64,000 nt of DNA from Bogoriella caseilytica. Lineage in GTDB: Bacteria; Actinomycetota; Actinomycetes; Actinomycetales; Actinomycetaceae. Below the pieces are notes generated by a model, which saw only the letters and a list, made by a program, of their open reading frames with translations, ran no database searches and had not been told where the DNA came from. Positions 52,081 to 59,851 of the stretch are shown piece by piece (positions within the stretch are counted from its first letter, which is position 1; every line of letters begins with the position of its first letter). The DNA lies in assembly GCF_003752405.1 (NCBI RefSeq), contig NZ_RKHK01000001.1, positions 3,100,001-3,164,000 of the forward strand, in the 5' to 3' direction. A program made the position numbers and the translations under genes.

Positions 52081-53328
52081 ATGAGCATTCTCGTCTCTTC
52101 CCCCACCACGCCACGGGTCGCCGTGGTGAGCGACTACACCCTGGTTACCCTCGGCGGCGCGGAAACCGCCTTCACCCAGCAGGCCGGCGCTCTGGCCGCG
52201 GTCACCGATGTGTTGGCCATCTGCCCCGACAGCGCGGCACTGAGCGCTCTGGCCACTCATCCGCGAATCACGGCGGTGCCGGTGCCGGTGGCCTTCACCG
52301 TGCCGGCTCTCGGCTTCCCCGTCGCCCGGCACACACCTCAGCTGCGCGGGGTCATCCGTGCGGCCCTCGCCCGGGCCGGCACCGATGTCGTGCACGTGCA
52401 CTCGGAGTTCGGCATCGCGGCGGCCGCCATCGCCGCGGCGCGCGAGCTGGGCATTCCGGTCGTGCACACCGTGCACACCTTCTTCTGGCAGGCCGGGGTC
52501 GCCATGCAGCCGCTGCTCGCCATGGGGGCACCCGCCTTCCATCACGCCGTCACCGGCCTGCCGCACCCGGCCCGGCGGCTGGCGGAGCGCAGCGGAGACT
52601 CCGCGCTGCGGAACATCACCCTGGCCACCGGGTTGGCGGCCGATCGCGTGATCTCCCCCTCCGCGCATCAGGCACAGCGGCTGCGCGCGGCCGGGCTCAC
52701 GCATGTCGACGTCGTCCCGAACTCCGTGGCCGGCAACCCCGCCGCACAGCCCGTGACCAGGATCGATGGGCCACTGCGCGTGCTCTGGAGCGGCCGCTTC
52801 GCACCGGAGAAGCGCATCCTTCCTTTCCTGCGAGCCGCCAGTACCGCCATCGAGCGCGTCGGCCCCGAGCGTCTGCAGGTGGATGTGCTGGGAGCCGGAG
52901 TGCAGTTCGCCGCTGCGGAACGCCTCGTGGCCCAGCGCCCCGGGCCCCGGCTCCACGGAAGGGTGCCGAACGCCGACGTGCCCGCCTGGCTGGCGCGCAG
53001 CCACATGAGCGCTCTCACCTCGGTCGGCTGGGACAACCAGCCCATGACCGTCGCGGAATCGCTCATGGCGCTACGGGGCGTCCTGTGGTGTGACCCCGCC
53101 CTGACAGAAGGTCTGACCTTGGCTGGTATCCCCGCCCTCCGAGCCAGCGAGGAGGAGCTCGCCGCACGGCTGGTCCAGCTCGCTCTCGATCCCGCCCCGG
53201 TGATCGCCGCCTCCGCCGCTGCCGCACAGGCCCGCCAGCTCTTCTCGGCCGAGGAGTTCACCCGCTCGATCGTGCAGAGCTACCACCGCGCCGGCTTCCC
53301 AGACCTCGTCCTCACCTCCGGAAGGTGA
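52081..53328 (+). CDS. Glycosyltransferase family 4
   Basis: 415 aa, GT-B fold. N-terminal VVSDYTLVTLGGAETAFTQQ, donor-side motifs VVPNSVAG, RVLWSGRFAPEKRILPFLRA and DVPAWLARSHMSALTSVGWD ahead of PMTVAESLMALRG (the EX7E region). Likely transfers a hexose or mannose to a lipid or glycan at the membrane. Coupled to the upstream transporter (3-bp gap) and followed by a broken GT4 copy. Confidence 0.9.
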   Translation: MSILVSSPTTPRVAVVSDYTLVTLGGAETAFTQQAGALAAVTDVLAICPDSAALSALATHPRITAVPVPVAFTVPALGFPVARHTPQLRGVIRAALARAGTDVVHVHSEFGIAAAAIAAARELGIPVVHTVHTFFWQAGVAMQPLLAMGAPAFHHAVTGLPHPARRLAERSGDSALRNITLATGLAADRVISPSAHQAQRLRAAGLTHVDVVPNSVAGNPAAQPVTRIDGPLRVLWSGRFAPEKRILPFLRAASTAIERVGPERLQVDVLGAGVQFAAAERLVAQRPGPRLHGRVPNADVPAWLARSHMSALTSVGWDNQPMTVAESLMALRGVLWCDPALTEGLTLAGIPALRASEEELAARLVQLALDPAPVIAASAAAAQARQLFSAEEFTRSIVQSYHRAGFPDLVLTSGR

Positions 53329-53330
53329 TG

Positions 53331-53663
53331 ATGGGTCCTCCTCGGCACCGACACCTACCCACCCACGGTCAACGGCGCGGCACAGTGCACCCAGCGCCTC
53401 GCCCGCGGCCTCGCCGCCCGGGGCCACGAGGTCCACGTCATCTGCCCTTCTCCCACCGGGCCGGCCAGCTTCCTCCTGGGCGCCGACCAGGTGCGCGTGC
53501 CTCACGTGCGATCGGTGCGCAGTTCCCGATACCCCACCTGCCGGCTTGCCAGCCCGGGTGGCCTCAGCACAGCATCGAGCGCACCCTCGCACGCTTCGAG
53601 GAGCTCTACACGCGCCGCGTGCCCGCCGTCGAGCGGAGGGGACGACAGCTCCTCAGCGCCTGA
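53331..53663 (+). pseudogene. Remnant of a second GT4 glycosyltransferase
   Basis: The frame from 53335 reads VLLGTDTYPPTVNGAAQCTQ, then RLARGLAARGHEVHVICPSP (a clear GT4 N-terminus of the MgtA/PimB type). After about 70 codons it jumps to another frame reading HSIERTLARFEELYTRRVPA (typical C-terminus). About 280 residues between are missing, and the start ATG is out of frame. An internal deletion with frameshift explains this. Confidence 0.8.
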
Positions 53664-53746
53664 GTCTGGGAGCAGTCAGGCGCTGTGCCTGAGTCTGGGA
53701 GCAGTCAGGCGCTGTGCCTGAGCCCAGCGAACAGTCAGGCGCCGCG
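53659..53746. repeat. 29-30-bp tandem repeat (three copies) over a MerR gene stop
   Basis: Two identical 29-bp units CCTGAGTCTGGGAGCAGTCA... at 53659-53687 and 53688-53716, then a diverged third unit at 53717-53746 that contains the TGA and last codons of the MerR gene. The first unit also supplies the stop of the GT4 remnant. Confidence 0.9.
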
Positions 53747-54310
53747 ACGAGCCCGGCGCTGGGCCAGCTCGTCCTGCACCTCGGGAGTGCGCTCGGGGTC
53801 CACGCGTTCGGTGGGCAGTTCGGCGAGGCTTCCCTCCACCTCACGCCACACGCGGCCCACCGCGATCCCGAAGACGCCCTGGCCGCCCTGGACGAGGTCG
53901 ATGACCTCATCGGCTGAGGTGCACTCGTAGACCGAGGCGCCGTCGCTCATCAGAGTGATGCCGGCAAGGTCATCCACACCGCGTTCCTTCAACGAGGTGA
54001 TGGCCGCGCGGATCTGCTGCAAGGACACACCGGTGTCGAGGAGGCGCTTGACCACCTTGAGCACGAGGATGTCGCGGAAGGAGTACAGGCGCTGCGTTCC
54101 CGAACCGGAGGCGCCGCGGATGGTCGGCTCCACCAATCCGGTGCGGGCCCAGTAGTCGAGCTGGCGATAGGTGATCCCGGCCGCGCTGCAGGCCGTGGGT
54201 CCGCGGTAGCCGGTGTCCTGATCGAGATCCGGGAGATCGTCCCCGAAGAGCATGCCCTGAGCGCGCTGGGGGACTCCCCTGCCCGCGTCCGCCGTTGCGT
54301 CGGTGCTCAC
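53735..54310 (-). CDS. MerR-family regulator (Rv1830/McdR-like)
   Basis: 191 aa. DNA-binding MerR helix-turn-helix GITYRQLDYWARTGLVEPTI, wing GTQRLYSFRDILVLKVVKRL and dimerisation helix GVSLQQIRAAITSLKERGV. Position after the bifunctional nuclease gene matches mycobacterial Rv1830, linked to cell-division control. GTG 54310 with AGGAG upstream. Confidence 0.9.
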   Translation of the reverse strand: MSTDATADAGRGVPQRAQGMLFGDDLPDLDQDTGYRGPTACSAAGITYRQLDYWARTGLVEPTIRGASGSGTQRLYSFRDILVLKVVKRLLDTGVSLQQIRAAITSLKERGVDDLAGITLMSDGASVYECTSADEVIDLVQGGQGVFGIAVGRVWREVEGSLAELPTERVDPERTPEVQDELAQRRARRGA

Positions 54311-54543
54311 TTCGGGCTCCTACTCGTCGTCACTGCTCGCTGGTTGCCCCGCGAGGCCTCTTCGAAGACTACTCGCTCTCCCTGACACCGAGACGGTGTC
54401 CGCGTTGGGACTCTCACAAACTAGGGCCGCGAGCAAGCCCGGTCAACGAGGCGCACCGGCGATTTCACTCGCGTGTCGTACTCGGCGAGTCTCAAGGTCA
54501 CGTTGAGGTGAAGAAGTCACGAACTGGCGTGTCGGAGCAGCAA

Positions 54544-55119
54544 TCACTCCGCGTCGTCGGTATTGAAGTCCTCGGGCTCGACCTCGTCGAGAAACGAGCG
54601 GAAATCCTCCACCATGCGCGCCCGCATCTCGTCGTCCACCGCACCGAGATCCTCCGGCCCCTCCCCCTCGGCAGGCGACAGCGCGCTGGTGCCCCACTGC
54701 TCCCCCGCTTCCAGCCCGGCTTGCGACGCCGGAAGGCCGGCCTCACGCAGCAGATCCTCATCGCAGAGCACCGGAGCCTCGGCACGCAGCGCGATCGCGA
54801 TGGCATCCGAGGGCCGGGCATCCACCACGTGCCCGCCGCTGAGCTCGATCTCGGCGTAATAGATGCCCTCGTCCATGCCGGTGATCCGCACCTCGACCAC
54901 ATCGGCGCCGAGCGTCTCCATGATGGTGACGAGCAGATCGTGCGTCTGGGGCCGCGGCGGGACCATACCCGCCTGCGCCGCGGCAATCGCCGCGCCCTCA
55001 CGGGGGCCGATCACGATGGGCAGCACCCAGGCATCGGCGCCACCGGGCCCAGCGAGGACAACCACCACCTCGTTGCTGGGGATGGACAGCCGGACCCCGA
55101 GCACCTCCATCTCCTCCAT
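54544..55119 (-). CDS. Bifunctional nuclease (DUF151) family protein
   Basis: 191 aa. Conserved DUF151 block: VLPIVIGPREGAAIAAAQAG, HDLLVTIMETLGADVVEVRI and GHVVDARPSDAIAIALRAEA. The acidic C-terminal tail matches the actinobacterial form (Rv1829). Family members have reported DNase/RNase activity. Lies between two MerR genes as in mycobacteria. ATG 55119 (55110 possible). Confidence 0.92.
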   Translation of the reverse strand: MEEMEVLGVRLSIPSNEVVVVLAGPGGADAWVLPIVIGPREGAAIAAAQAGMVPPRPQTHDLLVTIMETLGADVVEVRITGMDEGIYYAEIELSGGHVVDARPSDAIAIALRAEAPVLCDEDLLREAGLPASQAGLEAGEQWGTSALSPAEGEGPEDLGAVDDEMRARMVEDFRSFLDEVEPEDFNTDDAE

Positions 55120-55163
55120 GGGCTCACGGTAGCCCCCGGTGCCCCCGTTCCGCTCTCGTGCAG

Positions 55164-55237
55164 TGGCAGCCGGGGCCGGGGCTCAGGCGGGCTTGTCCAC
55201 TGGCAGCCGGGGCCGGGGCTCAGGCGGGCTTGTCCAC
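55164..55237. repeat. 37-bp exact tandem duplication over the ftsR stop
   Basis: Two identical adjacent 37-bp units (55164-55200 and 55201-55237) beginning TGGCAGCCGGGGCCGGGGCT. The second holds the last codons and TGA of the upstream MerR gene; the first is an extra copy downstream. Confidence 0.95.
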
Positions 55238-56005
55238 CTCGGCGCGCAGCAGCTCTGCGTGCAGGGTGGCGTAGAGCTCTGCGAGCTCGCGGGCCCGAGC
55301 CGCGGCGCGCTCGCGGTCTGCACCGCCGCGCCTCGGCGGGCTCACGGTCTGCTCGATGGTGTCCGCCGCGCGCTCGGCGGCCGTGCGCACCCGGCGCAGT
55401 TCGCGGGCACCGATGCCGTGCCGATTCAATGCCATGGCGGCCTGGACGATCGCCACGGCACGCCCGGCGAAACGGCCCGGGCGGAGGGCGTCGAGCAGCC
55501 CGACGCGCTGCATCTCCTCCAGCTCAGCTTCGGAGCATCCCGTCAGGTCACACAGCTCACGCGCGCTGACCTGACCGCTGGGCCCCGGGGCGAGCAGCTC
55601 CCCATCGCTGCTGACCATCCGGGCGCGCTGGGCCGGCTCGGCGGAGTGACCGGCATCGAGGTCGGCGAGCTGCTCGCGGATCACCCGCAGGGGCAGGTAG
55701 CTGTCGCGCTGCGCCACGAGTGCATAGCGGATGCGCTCGACGTCGGCGCGGGAGAAGCGCCGGTACCCCGAGCCGGTGCGGTGCGGAGTCACCAGTCCCT
55801 GGTCCTCCAGGAAACGCAGCTTGGAGATCGTCACCGCGGGGAACTCGGGTTTGAGCGTCTCCAGGACCGTGCCGATGCTCATCACCGGGGTGCGAGGGAG
55901 ATCGAAGGGCCAGCCGCCCGCTTCACCGGCGGGAGCTGCCGGAGCGTCAGCCGTGTGCGCGGCGGCGCTCGGGGCGGTGCTCGCCCGTTGTCCTGCGGTG
56001 CTCAC
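55220..56005 (-). CDS. ftsR: MerR-family regulator FtsR (Rv1828-like)
   Basis: 261 aa. Low-complexity Ala-rich N-terminus, then MerR HTH SIGTVLETLKPEFPAVTISK with LRFLEDQGLVTPHRTGSGYR and RFSRADVERIRYAL. The C-terminal domain includes SARELCDLTGCSEAELEEM. The Corynebacterium orthologue FtsR activates ftsZ, and Rv1828 sits in the same order. Eight bases after the FHA gene, so one transcript. Confidence 0.9.
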   Translation of the reverse strand: MSTAGQRASTAPSAAAHTADAPAAPAGEAGGWPFDLPRTPVMSIGTVLETLKPEFPAVTISKLRFLEDQGLVTPHRTGSGYRRFSRADVERIRYALVAQRDSYLPLRVIREQLADLDAGHSAEPAQRARMVSSDGELLAPGPSGQVSARELCDLTGCSEAELEEMQRVGLLDALRPGRFAGRAVAIVQAAMALNRHGIGARELRRVRTAAERAADTIEQTVSPPRRGGADRERAAARARELAELYATLHAELLRAEVDKPA

Positions 56006-56012
56006 GTGCGGA

Positions 56013-56501
56013 TCAGGCCTCGCCAGCGCCCTGAGGGCTGGGGTGATAGGTCAACCGGTACTTACCGATCTGCACCTCATCACCGGCGCGCAACACCACC
56101 TGTTCGATGCGCTCCCGGTTGACGTACGTGCCATTGAGCGACCCGACGTCACGCACCTCGAAGCCGCCGTCCTTCACCCGGAACTCCGCGTGCTTGCGCG
56201 AGACGGTGACGTCGTCGAGGAAGATGTCGGAGCTGGGATGACGCCCGGCTGTGGTGACCTCGGTGTCGAGCAGGAAGCGCGCACCCGCATTGGGACCGCG
56301 CTGGACGAGCAACAGGGCGCTGCGCGCAGGAAGGCCGTCGACGGCGGCCGCTTCCTCGCTGGTCAGGCCCGGGTGGTGGTGCTCCTGCGGGCTCGCGGCA
56401 GCTTCGTGCTCCGCGCTGATCGCGCCGAAGTGCGCGGTGGTGGTGGGGTCGGTCCGCTCCGGAGGGCGGCCGGCATCCTCCGGCGACTGTGGGCTCGTCA
56501 T
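56013..56501 (-). CDS. garA: FHA-domain metabolic regulator (GarA/OdhI family)
   Basis: 162 aa. N-terminal Thr-rich tail (DPTTTAHF), where kinases phosphorylate GarA, then an FHA domain: AGRHPSSDIFLDDVTVSRKH, GGFEVRDVGSLNGTYVNRER. In relatives the unphosphorylated form inhibits 2-oxoglutarate dehydrogenase and steers nitrogen metabolism. The tail motif is shorter than the usual ETTS, so the phosphosite is a guess. Confidence 0.9.
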   Translation of the reverse strand: MTSPQSPEDAGRPPERTDPTTTAHFGAISAEHEAAASPQEHHHPGLTSEEAAAVDGLPARSALLLVQRGPNAGARFLLDTEVTTAGRHPSSDIFLDDVTVSRKHAEFRVKDGGFEVRDVGSLNGTYVNRERIEQVVLRAGDEVQIGKYRLTYHPSPQGAGEA

Positions 56502-56568
56502 GGGCCTTCCTCCTCATCGGTGCGACGGGCAGACGCCAGATGGCTCAGCCCGTCCTCAGGATAGTGGC

Positions 56569-57189
56569 TCACGACACCTCCGCGGCACGCACGGAGGAGT
56601 CGCTGTGCGCCCCGCGCACGATACGCCAGGTCTGCTCGGTGTAGACAAAGGCGGCGAACCAGTAGAGACCGATCCCCCACAGCGCACAGGCCCACCCGAA
56701 CACCCAGGCCAGCTCACCAGCGGTGCCCTCCAGCGAACCGAGCAGCAGCAGAGGGAAGGCATACATCAGGGCGAAGGTGCCCGCCTTGCCGGCCAGGTGC
56801 ACCGGCAGTGGGCCATAGCCGTGACGGCGCAGGGCGGGCATCAGGCCAAGCAGGACGAGATCACGTCCCACGATCACCACCACCAGCCACCAGGGCACGA
56901 ACTCGCGCCAGGCCAAGCCGAGCAGAGTGACCAGGATGTAGAGCCGATCGGCGGCCGGGTCGAGCAATTGCCCCAGCCTCGAGATCTGGTTGAAGGCCCG
57001 GGCGATGACGCCATCCACCCAATCGGTGAATCCCGCCACCACGAGCACCACGATCGCAGCGATGTCGCGCTCGGTGAAGATCAACACCGCGAACACCGGA
57101 ATCAGCACCAGCCGGAACATGGAGATGATGTTGGGAACGGTCCACACACGATCGCCGATCGTCTCAGGTGCCGCAGTGTCGTGTCCCAC
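56569..57189 (-). CDS. pgsA: CDP-alcohol phosphatidyltransferase (PgsA-like)
   Basis: About 206 aa. Catalytic signature GFTDWVDGVIARAFNQISRL with GQLLDPAADR (DGxxAR...GxxxDxxxD) in a protein of about six helices. Makes phosphatidylglycerophosphate or a related phospholipid. GTG 57189 avoids overlap with the divergent gene; the ATG at 57231 would overlap that gene's start. Upstream of garA as mycobacterial Rv1822 is in this neighbourhood. Confidence 0.9.
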   Translation of the reverse strand: MGHDTAAPETIGDRVWTVPNIISMFRLVLIPVFAVLIFTERDIAAIVVLVVAGFTDWVDGVIARAFNQISRLGQLLDPAADRLYILVTLLGLAWREFVPWWLVVVIVGRDLVLLGLMPALRRHGYGPLPVHLAGKAGTFALMYAFPLLLLGSLEGTAGELAWVFGWACALWGIGLYWFAAFVYTEQTWRIVRGAHSDSSVRAAEVS

Positions 57190-57211
57190 ACGTAGAGCGT
57201 AACCTCGCAGG

Positions 57212-58201
57212 ATGCGCTTCGGACTCTTCATTCCTCAAGGCTGGCGTTTCGACCTCGCCGGCGTTCCCGAATCCGACCACTGGTCCACGATGTCCTCCCG
57301 GGCTCAGCGCGCGGATGCTCAGCCGGCCTGGGAGTCGATCTGGGTCTACGACCACTTCCACACCACGCCTGTGCCCTCGGAGGAAGCCACGCACGAGGCC
57401 TGGTCCCTCATGGCCGGGCTCGGAGCCGCCACCTCGCGCGTGCGGCTCGGGCAGATGTGCACGTGCATGGCCTACCGGAACCCGATGTATCTCGCCAAAG
57501 CGGCGGCCACGGTGGACCACATCAGCGGCGGGCGCTTGGAGATGGGCATCGGCGGGGGCTGGTACGAGCACGAATGGCGCGCCTACGGCTACGGCTTCCC
57601 TCGCGCCGGGGTGCGACTGAAGATGCTGGACGAGGGGGTGCAGATCTTCCGGCAAGCCTGGAGCGAGGGCGTGGCCACCTTCGACGGCGAGCACTACCAG
57701 GTCGACGGCGCCATCTGCCGGCCCCTGCCCCTGCAGAAGGGCGGTATCCCGTTGTGGATCGCCGGCGGCGGGGAAAAGGTGACCTTGAAGATCGCGGCGA
57801 GGTACGCGCAGTACACCAACTTCGACGGCACGCCGGAAGGCTTCGCGCACAAGAGTGAGATCCTGCGCGAGCACTGCCGCGAGGTCGGCACCGACTTCGG
57901 CGCGATCACCCGCTCCGCGAACTACAACGTGATGATCGGCGCGGACGAGGCAGAGCTGCGTGAGCGCGAACAGGAGTTCGCGGCGCGACTGGGCCAGCAC
58001 CTGAGCGACGAGCAGCTCGCAGGTCAGGTTTCCGGCTACCAAGGCATGCCGGCCCACGGCACTCCGGAGCAGATCGTGGAGAAGCTCACCGAGGTCAAGA
58101 ACCTGGGCATGGAGTACGGCATCTTCTACTTCTCCGACGCCGCGTACTCCACCGGGCAGATGGAACTCTTCGAGCGCGAGGTGCTCCCCCACCTGGCCTA
58201 G
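57212..58201 (+). CDS. LLM-class F420-dependent oxidoreductase
   Basis: 329 aa, luciferase-like TIM barrel. Motifs: RFGLFIPQGWRFDLAG, SIWVYDHFHTTPVPSEE, RVRLGQMCTCMAYRNPMYLA with KAAATVDHISGGRLEMGIGG and IPLWIAGGGEKVTLKIAARY, as in F420-linked members. Substrate unknown. Its last codons and TAG form the first unit of a 21-bp tandem repeat. Confidence 0.9.
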   Translation: MRFGLFIPQGWRFDLAGVPESDHWSTMSSRAQRADAQPAWESIWVYDHFHTTPVPSEEATHEAWSLMAGLGAATSRVRLGQMCTCMAYRNPMYLAKAAATVDHISGGRLEMGIGGGWYEHEWRAYGYGFPRAGVRLKMLDEGVQIFRQAWSEGVATFDGEHYQVDGAICRPLPLQKGGIPLWIAGGGEKVTLKIAARYAQYTNFDGTPEGFAHKSEILREHCREVGTDFGAITRSANYNVMIGADEAELREREQEFAARLGQHLSDEQLAGQVSGYQGMPAHGTPEQIVEKLTEVKNLGMEYGIFYFSDAAYSTGQMELFEREVLPHLA

Positions 58202-58254
58202 AAGGGCGTGTCCCTGGCCGAGAACAGCATGTCCCTGGCCTAGAAGAGCGTGTC
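58192..58254. repeat. 21-bp tandem repeat (three copies) spanning two stop codons
   Basis: Units CCTGGCCTAGAAGGGCGTGTC (shown in part; 58192-58212), 58213-58233 and 58234-58254, each one to four changes apart. The first carries the LLM gene's TAG; the third carries, on the other strand, the rnhA TAG. So both convergent genes end inside one array. Confidence 0.9.
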
Positions 58255-58809
58255 GGCCTCGGCCTGCTGGTGAGTCGCTCCAGCCTGGTCGCCGGACTGA
58301 CTCCCGGCGTCCCCGGCCAGCATCGCGGCGACGTCGGGGAAGTCGGCCTGGCCGGCCTGCGCGCGCTGCGCTGCCCCGACGGCGAGGGCGTCCGCCCGCT
58401 CGTTGTGCACGTCCCCGGCGTGGCCCCGCACCCATTCGAAGTCGGTGCGCCCCGTTCGGGACTCGACCAGCTCGAGGATGCCGCGGATCAGTTCGAGGTT
58501 CTCGGGCCGTTTGCCGTCACCCTTGCGCCAGCCGCGGCGCCGCCAGCTGGGAGCCCAGGTCGTGATCACCTTGATGGCGTACTGGGAGTCGGCCCGGATC
58601 AGCACATCGACCTCCGGGCCGAGGTGACGCAATGCCTGACGCACGGCAAGGAGTTCGCCGATGTTGTTGGTGCCCCGGGCCAAGGATCCGGAGCCGCACT
58701 CCTCGCTGACCTGATCCACCCATCCCCAGCCGGTCGGTCCGGGATTACCCAGGGCCGAACCATCGGTGGCCACGATTCGCACGGGTGTGCCTGCAGGGGA
58801 AGCGCTCAT
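58240..58809 (-). CDS. rnhA: Ribonuclease HI
   Basis: 189 aa. Catalytic residues visible: IVATDGSALGNPGPTGWGWV (Asp), NNIGELLAVRQAL (Glu), VLIRADSQYAIKVITTWAP (Asp) and FEWVRGHAGDVHNERADALA (His/Asp). Removes RNA from RNA:DNA hybrids. The ~40-residue Gln/Ala/Gly tail after the domain is not conserved. ATG 58809. Confidence 0.94.
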   Translation of the reverse strand: MSASPAGTPVRIVATDGSALGNPGPTGWGWVDQVSEECGSGSLARGTNNIGELLAVRQALRHLGPEVDVLIRADSQYAIKVITTWAPSWRRRGWRKGDGKRPENLELIRGILELVESRTGRTDFEWVRGHAGDVHNERADALAVGAAQRAQAGQADFPDVAAMLAGDAGSQSGDQAGATHQQAEADTLF

Positions 58810-58825
58810 GGGGCACGATCGTTGC

Positions 58826-59851
58826 ATGGATTCTGCTGCTCCCGCGATGTCCGCCTCCCCCGGCTCGGTCCGCCCGAGCGGAGCCGGCACGCCGCCACCG
58901 GCGCCCCGCGTGGAGCTGGAGCGGGTGCATGCCGTGGCACGGGCGGCCGAGGACGCCATGTGCTCGGTGATCGAGGGCAAACGGATGGCGGTACGCACCA
59001 CTCTGACCGTGCTGCTCGCCGGCGGCCATCTCCTGGTGGAGGACGTGCCCGGCGTGGGCAAGACCCTCCTCGCCAAGGCCCTCGCGCGCACTGTCGGTTC
59101 CAGTGTGAACCGGATCCAGTTCACCCCGGACCTGCTGCCCTCGGACGTCACCGGCGTTTCGGTGTTCCACCAGGACACGCACCGCTTCGAGTTCCGGCCC
59201 GGGGCGATCTTTGCCAACGTCGTCGTCGCGGACGAGATCAACCGAGCCTCGCCCAAGACCCAGTCGGCGCTGCTGGAGGCCATGGCCGAGGGACAGGTCT
59301 CCGTCGACGGCGAGACCCACGGCCTGCCGGAGCCGTTCCTGGTCCTCGCCACCCAGAATCCCATCGAGATGGAAGGCACCTATCCCCTGCCCGAGGCTCA
59401 GCGGGACCGCTTCACCGCACGCGTCTCCATGGGGTATCCGGACCGGCAGTCCGAACTGCGCATGCTCGCCCACCACGGCGCCGCCGACCCTCTGGCCGAT
59501 CTCGCCCCGGTGACCACGCCGGAGGAGGTGGCCGGCCTCATCCGCGCCGTCTCCACCGTGCATGCCTCAGAAGCTCTGCAGCGCTACATCGTGGATCTGG
59601 TGACCGCCACGCGCGAAAGCCCCCGCCTGCACCTGGGGGCCTCCCCGCGCGCCGGCCTGCAGTTGCTCCGCACGGCACGCGCCCACGCCGCTCTCGCGGG
59701 CCGCGAGCACGTCCTGCCCGACGACGTGCAGGCCCTGGCCGTGGCCGTGCTCGCCCACCGCGTGGTGCTCGGTTCCGACGCGGAACTGGCCTCGTTGCGC
59801 GCGGAGAAGATCATCGCCGACCTGGTCGCAGGCGTGCCGGTACCTCGGTGA
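58826..59851 (+). CDS. MoxR-family AAA ATPase
   Basis: 341 aa. Walker A VEDVPGVGKTLLAKAL, sensor/Walker B region VVVADEINRASPKTQSALLE, FLVLATQNPIEMEGTYPLPE and arginine finger near EAQRDRF. MoxR ATPases act as chaperones for DUF58/vWA partners. GTGA-linked to the DUF58 gene. ATG 58826; an ATG at 58847 also possible. Confidence 0.94.
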   Translation: MDSAAPAMSASPGSVRPSGAGTPPPAPRVELERVHAVARAAEDAMCSVIEGKRMAVRTTLTVLLAGGHLLVEDVPGVGKTLLAKALARTVGSSVNRIQFTPDLLPSDVTGVSVFHQDTHRFEFRPGAIFANVVVADEINRASPKTQSALLEAMAEGQVSVDGETHGLPEPFLVLATQNPIEMEGTYPLPEAQRDRFTARVSMGYPDRQSELRMLAHHGAADPLADLAPVTTPEEVAGLIRAVSTVHASEALQRYIVDLVTATRESPRLHLGASPRAGLQLLRTARAHAALAGREHVLPDDVQALAVAVLAHRVVLGSDAELASLRAEKIIADLVAGVPVPR

